From Sedimentibacter sp. zth1 (GTDB lineage Bacteria > Bacillota > Clostridia > Tissierellales > Sedimentibacteraceae), in NCBI RefSeq assembly GCF_017352195.1, contig NZ_CP071445.1, forward strand, positions 1,426,001 to 1,490,000: a DNA stretch of 64,000 bases, in the 5' to 3' direction. The position numbers were made by a program, and so were the translations under genes. The notes under the pieces were generated by a model. That model worked only from the letters and a program-made list of their open reading frames with translations. It was not told the DNA's origin and did no database searches. Each line of letters begins with the position of its first letter. Position 1 is the first letter of the stretch. Shown piece by piece: positions 36,998 through 45,182 of the stretch.

Positions 36998-37021
36998 ATG
37001 TATACCGGTACCTGTATACAT
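36998..37021. repeat. 24-base near-palindrome in the flagellin leader
   Basis: ATGTATAC and GTATACAT flank CGGTACCT, itself holding the palindrome GGTACC. It lies about 30 bases downstream of the -10 box, so it would be a strong hairpin at the 5' end of flagellin mRNA, or a DNA operator. It is absent before the second flagellin. Confidence 0.75.
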
Positions 37022-37050
37022 CTTTTAGCATTTTTATTTGCTTATTATAT

Positions 37051-37077
37051 ATATCGAATAGTATCTAAAAAACTTTA
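37051..37077 (-). promoter_or_regulatory. sigma-28 promoter for the flagellin pair
   Basis: On the minus strand TAAAGTTT (37070-37077), 11 bases, TTCGATAT (37051-37058). The -35 box is a full match and the -10 a close match to the sigma-28/sigma-D consensus TAAAGTTT-N11-GCCGATAA. The matching sigma factor is at 57481. Confidence 0.85.
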
Positions 37078-37102
37078 GCATAATTTGATATTTTTTTTTA
37101 AT

Positions 37103-37498
37103 TTATCCTTTATATTTTATAAAAAATCCTTTTTCCTTCACTAATTGATTATTTTTTGTATAATTTTTCATTTCAATATTTTTGTCTATTTCTTGTATTT
37201 TCATTTGAACTTCAACTTTTTTTTGTGATAATCTACTGTTAAGCTGATAATCCATATCCATAATTTGTTTTAATACATCTTTAATTTTTTGTTTGATTTG
37301 ATTGCAATTTTCTTTTTTAATTAAAGTAGAATTTATTTTTTTATCCAATTCATCAATATTATCCATAATTTTTCGTCTTTCCATAACTTGAGTATCAAAC
37401 TTATTGGCAACATCATCTAACGAAATATTTAACATGTTTTTTGTAACTTCATATAGCTTTTCAACTAATTTTAATTTTTCACTATATAGTTCTATCAT
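37103..37498 (-). CDS. small coiled-coil protein, FliT/FlgN-like chaperone candidate
   Basis: This 131-residue protein is nearly all charged helix, with heptad-like spacing through about residues 5-115 (IDELDKKIN, IKQKIKDVLKQI, VEVQMKIQEIDKNIE). It sits directly after fliS and fliD, the position of FliT in other flagellar clusters. FliT and FlgN are export chaperones for cap and hook-associated proteins and are too short and diverged for a firm call by eye. A long hairpin lies between fliS and this gene and may reduce read-through. Confidence 0.55.
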   Translation of the reverse strand: MIELYSEKLKLVEKLYEVTKNMLNISLDDVANKFDTQVMERRKIMDNIDELDKKINSTLIKKENCNQIKQKIKDVLKQIMDMDYQLNSRLSQKKVEVQMKIQEIDKNIEMKNYTKNNQLVKEKGFFIKYKG

Positions 37499-37518
37499 AT
37501 ATCCACCTTGTTATTTTA

Positions 37519-37550
37519 AAAGACCACAAAGAAATTACTTTGTGGTCTTT
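37519..37550 (-). terminator. 13-base hairpin after fliS
   Basis: AAAGACCACAAAG pairs perfectly with CTTTGTGGTCTTT around six bases. On the minus strand the stem is followed by a short T tract, so it is a terminator or attenuator between fliS and the FliT-like gene, or a processing hairpin. Confidence 0.65.
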
Positions 37551-37553
37551 ATT

Positions 37554-37928
37554 TTATTTATTGATTCTTGCTAATTTTTCTGCTTCTTTCCAAGTATCTC
37601 TAAGTTCTATTACAATCGGTATTAAATTATCTATTGCTGTTTTATCCTTTTTACCGGCAGCCTTAACTATTTCTGCATTGATAAAAGAATATAACTGCAA
37701 TAAATCGGTCGCAAATTCAAACTTTTTATCTAAACAAGCCATAAGATAATTAAATATATCTCTTGTTTTATTTAAATTAATTATTGCTTCTGTAAAATTC
37801 CCATCTTCCATCATTAAACTTACAATTGTTAATCTTTGTACAGCCTTATCAAGTAACAAAATAAGCTGTTCCCCTCTTGTCATAGTATTAATAGAGTTAT
37901 CTTTGTAATTTTTATATGGATCATTCAT
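37554..37928 (-). CDS. fliS: flagellin export chaperone FliS
   Basis: FliS binds the C-terminus of flagellin in the cytoplasm and stops it from polymerising before export. The 124-residue length is typical. The protein begins MNDPYKNYKDNSINTMTRGE, and the family pattern QLILLLDKAVQRL near residue 21, KTRDIFNYLMACLD near 67-80 and the helical bundle are visible. It follows fliD by 29 bases and belongs to the fliD-fliS-fliT-like unit driven by the sigma-28 promoter at 40581-40607. Confidence 0.9.
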   Translation of the reverse strand: MNDPYKNYKDNSINTMTRGEQLILLLDKAVQRLTIVSLMMEDGNFTEAIINLNKTRDIFNYLMACLDKKFEFATDLLQLYSFINAEIVKAAGKKDKTAIDNLIPIVIELRDTWKEAEKLARINK

Positions 37929-37957
37929 TATTTATATTCACCTACTAATAATTTTTA

Positions 37958-40516
37958 TTAATATTGTTGAGCTAACCACGAACTTTGACTATTCATTCTA
38001 GCTAAAGCTGACTCAAGTGCTGAAAATTGTGCCCAATATCTTTTCTTTTCTGTTTCCATGCTTTCCTTAAGTTTTGTAATAATTTCTTGGTACTCATCTA
38101 TTCTATCTGTTAAATAATTGTCTTTTTCAGTTTTAGTGCTTTTAGTACCAGCTTGTTCTGCCATATAACCTTTTTCTCCTGAAAATCCAACATTTTCATA
38201 TAAAACTGCTTTAAGCTGCAATGCAATTCCTTTACCATTTGTTTTGTCTACATCTGAAGTAAACAACTGAGCTACCTCATCAGGATCTTTGCTATATTTT
38301 TCTTTGAATTTATCCTCATTAAATACAAGTTTTCCAGTATAATCTCCTATAGGTGTTGTTATTCCTATATCATCAAGCATCGTACTTGTTTCACCTACTA
38401 TAGATGATGCTGCATCACGAAGTGAAGACAAAACATTCTGTACAGTAGAATTACAATAAAGCATTCCTTCTCTAGCTTTCTCTTCCCAGGCCTTTATTTC
38501 TGATTCAGACATTTCCTTTTTCTGAGCATCTGTTAAAGGTGGATACTCTTTGTTTGGTGTTTCCATTAATTTTGAATCTAATTCATCTATTAATTTATTA
38601 TAATCTTCTACGAATTGTGCTACCTTTTCAGTAACCTCGTCTGTATTGTTTGCTACTGCAAAATCAATAGGTTCTGTGATACCAGCTGCATTTTTATTAA
38701 GCTCTAAATTAATTCCATCAATACTAAATGAATCACCACTTCTTGTTATATTTTGTGTTACTCCATTGATTGTTACATTCATGACTGTATCTTGCCCACC
38801 AGTAATAGTCATATTAGATGAATCTCCAAATAAACAATTAGCAAGATTGTTACCACTTGCATCATTAATTTCTATTTTTGTATGTGCACCTGTTTCATCA
38901 GAAATAGCAGAAAATTTATCAGTTGTTGATGAATATGAAATAGTCACTCCTGCATTTTCATCTTTATTTATCTCACTTATTATTGAACTAATGGAATCAT
39001 TGTTATTAAAAGTAAAATCAGCACCGTTTACATTCATAGAATATTGTTCTGTCACAAGACCAACAAGTGATGAGTCTTTTAATGCTTTCGTAGTATCTAA
39101 ACTTTTATTTTCTCTGTTAAATAATGCAAAAGCTATATTTCCACCACCTTCAACATCCTCAGCAACATATGTTTTAGTTTCATCAGTTTTATCTGTTATT
39201 GTAAATTTACCTGTATCACTAACATATGTTACATTTACGTTTGCATCAGCTTCAACTTTTGCAATAATACTATCTATAGTATCATCTTTTTTAAAAGATA
39301 CTTCAGTACCGTTTACTTTTACTATATAATCTTCTTTAATAGTACCTGTTAATCCATTTAATGTACTTGATGAAATAGCAGCGTTACTATTTATTCTATT
39401 TGAAGACCCGTAGGATAATCCAAGCAATGCGCTAATATCAGCACTTATTGAGCCTACACTTAGAGTATTATTAGTACCACTAGTTGAAAATGAAAGTTTA
39501 CCATCGACTGAAGATATATTTATTTTACCATCACCAAAAGCGTTATTTAATTTATTTTGTAATAAATCTTTGATGCCTGTTTGTGTAGTAATATTACTAA
39601 TATCTGTAAAATCAATACCCGATAACTCATCTTCAGAAAATGTTAATGACTTTTTAACTCCATTATATGAAAATGATATTTCTCCGGCAAGTAATGCATC
39701 CTTTAAATCTACCTCGTCTACTATTTTGTCTATATCGATAGCTGTAATTGATTCTGATGAATTTCCATCCGCACTAGCTTTTATTTTTAATATATCTTCA
39801 ATGTTTTTGCTAACTGCAGCTACTTTTGTATCCTTTACATTAGCATCAATTTTTTGTAATTCTAATTTATCACCATTTACAGCATACAGAACCTTACCTT
39901 TAAGTTTACTGTTATCATCATTTATTTGTTTGTTTAATTCAGCTACAACATCATTTAAATTATCTCCCACAAAATCAGAAGAAATCTTTAATGTTTGAGT
40001 AGATGTATTTGTAACACCATCAACGTCCTCTTCAATAGAAATTGAAATTGACTGACCTGCTAATTGATTTTTTAATATTTCACTTTCACTTGAGAATATT
40101 GCGTCAAAACTTTCATTTGAAACTGTTTTATCTGAAACCAAGCTAGAATTAGTAGCCACACTTGTTATACTATTAATAGTAAAATTTTTAATAGCATCTG
40201 AATCACCTGTAACTTTTACATTATCATTTGATGATGTGATTGTACTTGATTTAAAGAAACTACTGCTTAGCATATTTGTTTTTGATGAAAATGAAAAATA
40301 TTTATCACTAAAGGATACACATTTTGAAATTATATCTCTAAATGCGTCTTGTTGATACACAAGCTTTTGTTGAGCTTGATATTGTTTATTTATTTTAATT
40401 TGTGATGCTGCAGCTAATTGCTCAACTATACTTTTTGTATCAAGACCTGAAATAAGACCACCAATACCACCAGTACCAACTACTGAACCATAAATACTTG
40501 ATGTACTATCTGCCAT
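37958..40516 (-). CDS. fliD: flagellar filament cap protein FliD, long form
   Basis: FliD caps the filament and helps flagellin fold at the tip. The N-terminus (GGIGGLISGLDTKSIVEQLA) and the C-terminal segments (FVEDYNKLIDEL near 650, then DDIGI and EKYSKDPDEVAQLF, and the final helical MNSQSSWLAQQY) are family marks. At 852 residues it is far longer than the usual 450-550; the extra length is a serine/threonine/asparagine-rich middle with repeated beta-type units (NGADFTFNNNDSISSIISEI and NGTEVSFKKDDTIDSIIAKV). The ATG at 40514-40516 behind AAGGA is chosen over one six codons upstream. Confidence 0.92.
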   Translation of the reverse strand: MADSTSSIYGSVVGTGGIGGLISGLDTKSIVEQLAAASQIKINKQYQAQQKLVYQQDAFRDIISKCVSFSDKYFSFSSKTNMLSSSFFKSSTITSSNDNVKVTGDSDAIKNFTINSITSVATNSSLVSDKTVSNESFDAIFSSESEILKNQLAGQSISISIEEDVDGVTNTSTQTLKISSDFVGDNLNDVVAELNKQINDDNSKLKGKVLYAVNGDKLELQKIDANVKDTKVAAVSKNIEDILKIKASADGNSSESITAIDIDKIVDEVDLKDALLAGEISFSYNGVKKSLTFSEDELSGIDFTDISNITTQTGIKDLLQNKLNNAFGDGKINISSVDGKLSFSTSGTNNTLSVGSISADISALLGLSYGSSNRINSNAAISSSTLNGLTGTIKEDYIVKVNGTEVSFKKDDTIDSIIAKVEADANVNVTYVSDTGKFTITDKTDETKTYVAEDVEGGGNIAFALFNRENKSLDTTKALKDSSLVGLVTEQYSMNVNGADFTFNNNDSISSIISEINKDENAGVTISYSSTTDKFSAISDETGAHTKIEINDASGNNLANCLFGDSSNMTITGGQDTVMNVTINGVTQNITRSGDSFSIDGINLELNKNAAGITEPIDFAVANNTDEVTEKVAQFVEDYNKLIDELDSKLMETPNKEYPPLTDAQKKEMSESEIKAWEEKAREGMLYCNSTVQNVLSSLRDAASSIVGETSTMLDDIGITTPIGDYTGKLVFNEDKFKEKYSKDPDEVAQLFTSDVDKTNGKGIALQLKAVLYENVGFSGEKGYMAEQAGTKSTKTEKDNYLTDRIDEYQEIITKLKESMETEKKRYWAQFSALESALARMNSQSSWLAQQY

Positions 40517-40580
40517 ATATAACATTCCTTTCATAATAAAGGTGGAATAAACTTTCCACTCTATTTCTTTGTTATTATAA

Positions 40581-40607
40581 ATATCGTCATTATTTATTCT
40601 TTGTTTA
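40581..40607 (-). promoter_or_regulatory. sigma-28 promoter for fliD-fliS
   Basis: On the minus strand TAAACAAA (40600-40607), 11 bases, GACGATAT (40581-40588). It overlaps the last codons of cheB. A small hairpin (GTGGAA with TTCCAC) lies in the leader at about 40541-40558. Confidence 0.8.
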
Positions 40608-41637
40608 GTTGTTTAATTAAAATATTAGCTATGTTCTCAACAGGACTTTGAATTTGTACTCCACCAATTTCGTATGCTACCTTAGGCATACCATATACTA
40701 CACAACTAACTTGGTCTTGTCCTATAGTATAGGCACCCTCGTTTTTCATTTTCAACAGTCCGTTAGCACCATCCTTGCCCATACCTGTTAATATTATACC
40801 TATTGTATTTTCACTTGCTACATTTGCAACAGACTCAAATAAAACATCTACTGAAGGACAATGTCCACTCACTTTTTCGCCTTCTTGACATTTCACATAA
40901 TATCCTTTTGAGTCCTTTGCAAGTCTCATTTGTTTGTCTCCGGGTGCTATAAGAGCAAGTCCATCAACAACTCTATCTCCATTTACAGCTTCTCTAACTT
41001 CAAATTTACATATTTTATTTAACCTATCTGCATACATTTTAGTAAATCCAGCAGGCATATGCTGGGTTACAAGTATTGCCGGTACTTCCTTTGGCAATTG
41101 TTTCAATACTGCTAGAGTAGCTTCTGTTCCACCAGTTGAAGCACCTATTGCAATAACTTTTTTTTGAGGCTGTTTATATAATAATATGTTATTTGAGCTT
41201 GTAAGTGTAGGTACAGCCTTATATTCAATATTTGTTTTTAACTTTGCTAACGAAGCTATTTTGATTTTTGATACTAATTCATAAAAGAAATTTTTTAATT
41301 CATTTTCAGAACTCATGCTTGGCTTCTTTACAAAATCAACAGCCCCAGCGTCTAATGCATCAAAAACATTAATATTCAATGAACTAACTAAAACGATTTT
41401 TTTAGGGTCATCCTTCATTAACTTCTTTAAAAATGTAATTCCATTCATTTTAGGCATCTCAACATCCAAAGTTATAATGTCTGGAGATAACAATTTGATT
41501 TTCTCTCTAGCATCTATTGGATCAAATGCAACACCTACAACCTCAATTAAAGGATCTTTTTCTATTTCTTTTTTAAGTATATTTCTAAAAAATAATGAAT
41601 CATCTGTAATTAATACTTTAATTTTTTTATATGCCAT
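40594..41637 (-). CDS. cheB: chemotaxis response regulator protein-glutamate methylesterase
   Basis: CheB removes methyl groups from chemoreceptors and lets the cell adapt. This 347-residue protein has a receiver domain (ITDDSLFFRN near 10-19, phosphorylatable D58 in TLDVEMP) and a C-terminal esterase with GASTGG (active serine), QHMPAGFTKMYADRL (active histidine region) and LTGMGKDGANGL (active aspartate). The ATG at 41635-41637 behind GAAGGTG is preferred to one ten codons earlier inside cheR. It is the last gene of the cheA-cheW-cheR-cheB unit. Confidence 0.95.
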   Translation of the reverse strand: MAYKKIKVLITDDSLFFRNILKKEIEKDPLIEVVGVAFDPIDAREKIKLLSPDIITLDVEMPKMNGITFLKKLMKDDPKKIVLVSSLNINVFDALDAGAVDFVKKPSMSSENELKNFFYELVSKIKIASLAKLKTNIEYKAVPTLTSSNNILLYKQPQKKVIAIGASTGGTEATLAVLKQLPKEVPAILVTQHMPAGFTKMYADRLNKICKFEVREAVNGDRVVDGLALIAPGDKQMRLAKDSKGYYVKCQEGEKVSGHCPSVDVLFESVANVASENTIGIILTGMGKDGANGLLKMKNEGAYTIGQDQVSCVVYGMPKVAYEIGGVQIQSPVENIANILIKQLNKE

Positions 41638-41639
41638 AT

Positions 41640-42452
41640 TTACACCTTCTGATATATTGCAGGACAAATATATTTGAATTTTGATTTTTCTCGCTGTACA
41701 GTTTCAGAATGTCCAATAAACAAATATCCTCCAGGTTGAATAGCTTCATAAAATCTATTTATCAAATCATTTTTAGTTTTTTGATCAAAATATATCATTA
41801 CATTCCTGCAAAATATAACATGATATTTGTTCTTATATATAGAAGGCATTGGATTCATTAAATTAAATACACCAAATTGTACTTGCTTTTTTATATTAAC
41901 AGCAATCTGATATTTGCCATCCTCAGTTTTATTCAAATATTTAGTTTTCCATGTTGGAGGTAATCCTTTTATACTATCCTCTTGATAAATCGCTTTTTTT
42001 GCCTTGTTTAATACATTTTGTGAAATATCTGTTGCTAAAATTTTAGTATTCCACTGAGCTTTTTTTATGCCAAAATAATCATCAAGTGCCATAGCAGTAG
42101 TAAATGGTTCTTCACCAGAAGAACAACCAGCACTCCAAATATTTAGTATCTTAGTTCGATTGTTTTTTTCCTGTTCAGGAAGAACAATTTCTTTTAAAAA
42201 TTTATAATGATTATCTTCTCTATAAAAAAAGGTATGATTAGTAGTTAATTTATTAATCAGTGTTGTAATCTCTTCTACATTATTTCTTTTAATAACTGTT
42301 ATATATTCTCCGAAACTTTTCATACCTTTTTTTTCTAGTAAATTGCACATTCTGCCTTCAATAAGCTGTCTTTTCTTTTCTAGATTTATCCCATAATTTT
42401 TTTTCATAAAAGTCACAAGCTCAATGAATTCACTATCAGTTATTGTAATCAT
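41640..42452 (-). CDS. cheR: chemotaxis protein methyltransferase
   Basis: CheR methylates glutamates of chemoreceptors with S-adenosylmethionine. The 270-residue protein has an N-terminal helical domain (EGRMCNLLEKKGMKSFGEY, about 47-65), the SAM-binding ILNIWSAGCSSGEEPFT near residue 100 and the FCRNVMIYFD motif near 215, followed by GGYLFIGHSET. ATG follows AGGAGGG. It opposes cheB, which begins two bases downstream of its stop. Confidence 0.95.
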   Translation of the reverse strand: MITITDSEFIELVTFMKKNYGINLEKKRQLIEGRMCNLLEKKGMKSFGEYITVIKRNNVEEITTLINKLTTNHTFFYREDNHYKFLKEIVLPEQEKNNRTKILNIWSAGCSSGEEPFTTAMALDDYFGIKKAQWNTKILATDISQNVLNKAKKAIYQEDSIKGLPPTWKTKYLNKTEDGKYQIAVNIKKQVQFGVFNLMNPMPSIYKNKYHVIFCRNVMIYFDQKTKNDLINRFYEAIQPGGYLFIGHSETVQREKSKFKYICPAIYQKV

Positions 42453-42474
42453 ATTCCCTCCTGCTGCTATTTAA

Positions 42475-42936
42475 TTACTCTATTTCAAAAATTTGCATGC
42501 AATTTATTATCAATTTTACTTTCCCATTTTGATTTGAAATTCCACTAACAAATCTATTATGTGCAGAACTATTGTTTTTGGGTGGTGCCATTATTTCAGA
42601 TATTTTTATATCTTCAACTTCTGAAACAGAATCTACAAGTATACCAACAACAACATTTTCATACTCCATGACAATTATACATGTAGTATCTGTGTATTCT
42701 ATCATTTCACTACCAAATCTTAATCTCATATCGATAATAGGTACTATCTTACCTCTTAAATTGATTATACCTTTTATATAATTTGGAAGTTGTGGCAAGA
42801 AAGTTATTGGCAAAACCTTTATTATATCTGTTACATATTTTATATCAACTGCATATTCAGCATCGCTTGAAAAAAACGATAAAAATTTATTAGTTTCTAC
42901 ATCATCTATAACTTTATTTACAGTATTTTCTTGCAT
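42475..42936 (-). CDS. cheW: chemotaxis coupling protein CheW
   Basis: This single CheW-like domain of 153 residues joins chemoreceptors to CheA. The hydrophobic core strand patterns of the family are seen in NKFLSFFSSDAEYAVDIKYV, PNYIKGIINLRGKIVPIIDM (each quoted at the 20-residue limit) and VVGILVDSVSEVEDI. The gene starts one base after the cheA stop, so they are made together. Confidence 0.95.
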   Translation of the reverse strand: MQENTVNKVIDDVETNKFLSFFSSDAEYAVDIKYVTDIIKVLPITFLPQLPNYIKGIINLRGKIVPIIDMRLRFGSEMIEYTDTTCIIVMEYENVVVGILVDSVSEVEDIKISEIMAPPKNNSSAHNRFVSGISNQNGKVKLIINCMQIFEIE

Positions 42937-42937
42937 A

Positions 42938-44974
42938 TTAATCCTCCATTACATTTTCATAAATATTTACAACATCAAGAATTAAACTTATGCTTCCATC
43001 ACCTAGAATTGAGCATCCAGCAATTCCTTTGCCTTTTATATCGAATCTATTTAATAACGTTGGTATAGGTTTAACAACTACTTTTTGTTCACCTAGAAGA
43101 TGATCCGCAAATATTCCATAGCCTTTATCCTCAACTTCTACAAGTACCAATATACCACTTTCCAAATCTTTAACATTTGTATCAATGTTATAAAGTTCAT
43201 GCAATCTAACTATAGAATAACATTTATTTCTCAGCATAATACTTTCACTATCGTCAGTGTTTTTAATGATTTCATTTTTATTTATATTTAATGATTGTTG
43301 GATATTTTTAATAGGTATAATAAACTTAGAGTCTCCTACTCCAATTTGCATACCATCAACTATTGCTAATGTCAATGGAATTTTAAATGTAATTGTAGTT
43401 CCTTTATCAACCTTACTATCTAATATTACGCTTCCATTAACGTTTTCAATATTTTTCTTAACTACATCCATTCCAACACCACGTCCTGAAAATTCAGTAA
43501 CTGATTCATTAGTTGAAAACCCAGGTAACATAATTAAATTTAAAATATCTTTTTGAGAATATTCGCTTTCTGGTTTTGTTAATAAATTTTTGCTCTTGGC
43601 CTTTGTTAAAATATAGTCTGGATTTAATCCTTTTCCATTATCTTGAACAGTAATTAATATTTCTCCACCTGTATTTAATGCTGTTAAAATTATTGTTCCT
43701 TTAGGATTTTTACCCTTTGCTATTCTTTCTTCCGCTGATTCTATTCCATGATCCATAGAATTTCTAACAACGTGCATTAGTGGATCGGCTATACCATCAA
43801 CAATATTTTTATCAACCTCTATATCATCACCAACTAGAACAAGTTCTACATCTTTACCAAGACTTTTGTTCATGTCTCTAACAATTCTCTTCATTTTTTG
43901 GAAAACACCAGAAACAGGTACCATTCTAAGTGACATAACAATATTTTGTAAATCATCAGTCAATTTTTCTAATTGTCTAGTTGCTTTTGTGAAACTATCT
44001 AAATTAAGGTTTTTAATTTCTGGATTAGACATAACCATTGATTCTGTTATTACTATCTCTCCAACTAAATTTGATAACTGGTCTAATTTAGATAAATTAA
44101 CACTTATCAAGCTTTGCTTATTGTGCTTTATACTTGTTGTTGATTTAACAGCTTTATTTTCTTTTGTTGGAACATTAGTTTTATTTGCACAACTGTTATC
44201 CTTAACTTCATTGCTAACTTCAGTGTTTTGTTGCACCTCTTGCTCAATTACTATGTAGTTTTTTACATTTAAAGCATCTTTAACAACATTTATACCTAAA
44301 TTCAACTCAGCTTCATTTTCAAAAAATATTCTGAAACCATTTTGTAAAATATCTTTTATTGTTTCCTTATTAGTCTCAACATCTGTCGGTTCAAATGTAA
44401 AGTTAGTTGTTATATCTTTCAGTTGATTTGTAATCATAAATGCTCTTAAATTTTCCATGCCACAATCATCATCAAAATCAACTCTTATACAAAATTTTTT
44501 ATCATTATTATTTAATTTTTCATTATTTGTTGAGCATTGAGATGGATTTTTTTTATCATTATCTTGTTTACCTGAAATTACATCTAGTAAATTAGCTATT
44601 TCATTTTCATAGCCTACAATATTTTCTGTCAATGGTTGTTCATCTTGTATTTTACTTATTTCACCTTTAATAAAGTCTGTACATTTAAATACCAAGTTAA
44701 TTAAATCCTCATTGTGATTACTAGATAATGCACCATTTTCTCTAATATAGTAAAATAAATCTTCTATTTTATGTGATATTGTCATTATGCTGTTGTATTG
44801 CATCATAGCTGCTGAACCTTTAATTGTATGCATTATTCTAAATATCTCATTTATATAATCTGTACTAAATTCTTGTTGCTCTTCTACTCTTAAAAGTATC
44901 TCATCTAATTGTTCCAATAAAGTATTAGCTTCATATAGGAACATCTCTACAACTGAATCAAAATTATTTTCCAT
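42938..44974 (-). CDS. cheA: chemotaxis histidine kinase CheA
   Basis: CheA autophosphorylates in response to receptors and passes phosphate to CheY and CheB. The 678-residue protein has, in order, an HPt domain with H49 in IMHTIKGSAAMM, a linker and P2-like domain (about 165-255), a dimerisation helix pair (LDQLSNLVGEIVITES near 296), the ATP-binding HATPase (NSMDHGIES, DNGKGLNPDYI, and FSGRGVGMDVVKKNI) and a C-terminal CheW-like domain. ATG is the first gene of its unit, with a sigma-28 promoter at 45016-45042. Confidence 0.97.
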   Translation of the reverse strand: MENNFDSVVEMFLYEANTLLEQLDEILLRVEEQQEFSTDYINEIFRIMHTIKGSAAMMQYNSIMTISHKIEDLFYYIRENGALSSNHNEDLINLVFKCTDFIKGEISKIQDEQPLTENIVGYENEIANLLDVISGKQDNDKKNPSQCSTNNEKLNNNDKKFCIRVDFDDDCGMENLRAFMITNQLKDITTNFTFEPTDVETNKETIKDILQNGFRIFFENEAELNLGINVVKDALNVKNYIVIEQEVQQNTEVSNEVKDNSCANKTNVPTKENKAVKSTTSIKHNKQSLISVNLSKLDQLSNLVGEIVITESMVMSNPEIKNLNLDSFTKATRQLEKLTDDLQNIVMSLRMVPVSGVFQKMKRIVRDMNKSLGKDVELVLVGDDIEVDKNIVDGIADPLMHVVRNSMDHGIESAEERIAKGKNPKGTIILTALNTGGEILITVQDNGKGLNPDYILTKAKSKNLLTKPESEYSQKDILNLIMLPGFSTNESVTEFSGRGVGMDVVKKNIENVNGSVILDSKVDKGTTITFKIPLTLAIVDGMQIGVGDSKFIIPIKNIQQSLNINKNEIIKNTDDSESIMLRNKCYSIVRLHELYNIDTNVKDLESGILVLVEVEDKGYGIFADHLLGEQKVVVKPIPTLLNRFDIKGKGIAGCSILGDGSISLILDVVNIYENVMED

Positions 44975-45015
44975 TTTTTTACTCCTCTCGTGCTGATTCT
45001 TCTAAATATACTTAT

Positions 45016-45042
45016 ATATCGTTCTTTTTAACAAAATGTTTA
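45016..45042 (-). promoter_or_regulatory. sigma-28 promoter for cheA-cheW-cheR-cheB
   Basis: On the minus strand TAAACATT (45035-45042), 11 bases, AACGATAT (45016-45023), the same design as the flagellin and fliD promoters. Confidence 0.8.
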
Positions 45043-45120
45043 GCTTTTTTAATGTTAATAAAATAATTAATATAATTAATATGTTTTTTGTAAAATAGTA
45101 TTAATTTTAGCAAATTTATA

Positions 45121-45149
45121 GTGCAATTATTTGATTTTTTAGATATAAT
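45121..45149 (+). promoter_or_regulatory. weak sigma-A-type promoter candidate for the FliK-like gene
   Basis: A perfect TATAAT (45144-45149) lies 17 bases after GTGCAA, a poor -35. The start codon follows 34 bases downstream. Confidence 0.35.
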
Positions 45150-45182
45150 AGTAGATATATATTCTTAGGAGGATAGCCCTAT

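Noticed and set aside
38646-39329. 227-codon plus-strand frame inside fliD
   Set aside because: It is a long antisense shadow produced by the biased codon use of fliD; it has no ribosome site and no family features.
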